NCBI GenBank assembly: GCA_014529385.2 | Contig: CM043952.1 | Location: forward strand, 63,228,870 to 63,292,869 | Reading direction: 5' to 3' | DNA from: Adiantum capillus-veneris | Lineage: Eukaryota; Streptophyta; Polypodiopsida; Polypodiales; Pteridaceae | DNA length: 64,000 bases | In this document: piece by piece, positions 63,416 to 64,000 of the stretch | Layout: each line of letters starts with the position of its first letter | Position numbering within the stretch: the first letter of the stretch is position 1 | Program-made: the position numbers and the translations under genes | Notes under the pieces: generated by a model | What the model saw: the letters and a program-made list of their open reading frames with translations, nothing else | Databases searched by the model: none | What the model was told of the DNA's origin: nothing

Positions 63416-64000
63416 TCAGATCGAGGCTCGGGGCAGCACTGCAGGAGTCTAGAGTCACCAGCTCAGATTGGAATAAAATTCGATAGACAAAGACACGGCC
63501 CCAAATCTTGTGGGACAGCCTGTAGGCCTCGGTGTGCTCAGAATTTCATTCTGAGGTCATCTCGGTCACCGTTCGGCTTCGACAAAGTTCTGCGCAGGCC
63601 ATTTTCGACTACGTGGTCTCAGCGGGTGTAGATCCGACTCTGCAAATTTGGGGTTTTCAGCCTACGACTGCAGGTGCTGAGGATATTGACACTCCCAAAG
63701 TGTTTATTTGTGGCTGTCTACACATCGAAGGACAGCTCACAGTTCTTGGACGAGTGTCACATACGACACGGGCGCATCTACACACAGACTGTAGGCGACA
63801 TCCACTAGTTCATCAGGTAGCTTGTGTTTGCTGCTTGATATTCCAGATTTCATCCTGACATTGCAGGTACTTCCACATGGGATGTATTGTCAGAGATGAT
63901 GTATGTCTGTTGAGGGTTTGCTGGTTGTGAGTCACGCAGCAAACAACCGCCGCAGCGGTTACAGCATACAGTGGGCAATTTGTGGATGTATGACTTTGTG
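63416..64000 (+). other. Internal start of the retroelement, runs off the window
   Basis: No gag-like domain is visible in 585 bp. The 108-residue frame 63532-63858 shows no motif. Consistent with a leader or with a non-coding TRIM-type interior. Confidence 0.4.

Noticed and set aside
1..64000. tRNA, rRNA or snRNA genes
   Set aside because: No tRNA A/B box pairs with a foldable cloverleaf and no rRNA core sequence were recognised by eye; a tRNAscan/Infernal run would settle this.

Overview
The window is plant nuclear DNA, almost certainly from a seed plant. Every recognisable coding block belongs to a plant transposon class: chromoviral and non-chromoviral Ty3/gypsy, Ty1/copia, CACTA (En/Spm), hAT, and a DUF4283-type ORF. 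There are many long (CT)n/(GA)n tracts, and no bacterial gene organisation. The species cannot be fixed from the sequence. Only one gene looks like an ordinary host gene: a 136-residue, three-pass membrane protein at 38910-39320 (minus).

Layout, left to right. 465-1922: decayed DUF4283-type ORF (minus). 3990-4530: large imperfect foldback. 5637-7860: decayed gypsy element (minus) with nucleocapsid, protease, RT and RNase H pieces. 8822-36101: probable old gag-only LTR element (minus) whose two LTR-like arms (8822-10110; 21319-22272 plus 35810-36101) are separated by two large insertions. Insertion one (about 12347-20611) holds a hAT transposase, a broken protein-kinase-like gene, a copia-type solo LTR and two minisatellite arrays of the same ~63 bp period. 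Insertion two (22273-35809) is a young 13.5 kb gypsy element with near-identical LTRs and an unusual coding plan. 36102-38900: tandem-repeat-rich spacer. 38910-39320: host gene. 40173-40484: MITE-like foldback.

41241-53340 is a 12.1 kb CACTA transposon bounded by CACTACAAGAGGT termini and AAA target duplications. It carries TNPD- and TNPA-type genes (minus) and is itself interrupted by a very young copia element (41635-46813, AGTAA duplications, LTRs differing at two sites, one in-frame stop in an otherwise open polyprotein). 53522-63172 is a chromoviral gypsy element with perfect ATCAG duplications. Its pol segment, from mid-RT through the chromodomain, is inverted relative to gag and the LTRs, and it is also interrupted by a solo-LTR-like insert. 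63210-63415 shows a PPT-like tract, a 192 bp LTR and a tRNA-Met PBS, the start of another retroelement running off the window.

The strongest candidate for something undescribed is gypsy-1 (22273-35809). It has a retropepsin-like domain with DTGA placed after the integrase, whereas its conventionally placed protease reads DAGA. It also has four W(V/I)PK repeats in the pol tail, four nucleocapsid zinc knuckles of which three are one residue short, a gag/NC junction overlapping as ATGA, a single TGA between NC and PR, a 32-nt PR/pol overlap, and a 143-residue acidic ORF in the env position. All identities were read from translated motifs by eye; no database search was run.
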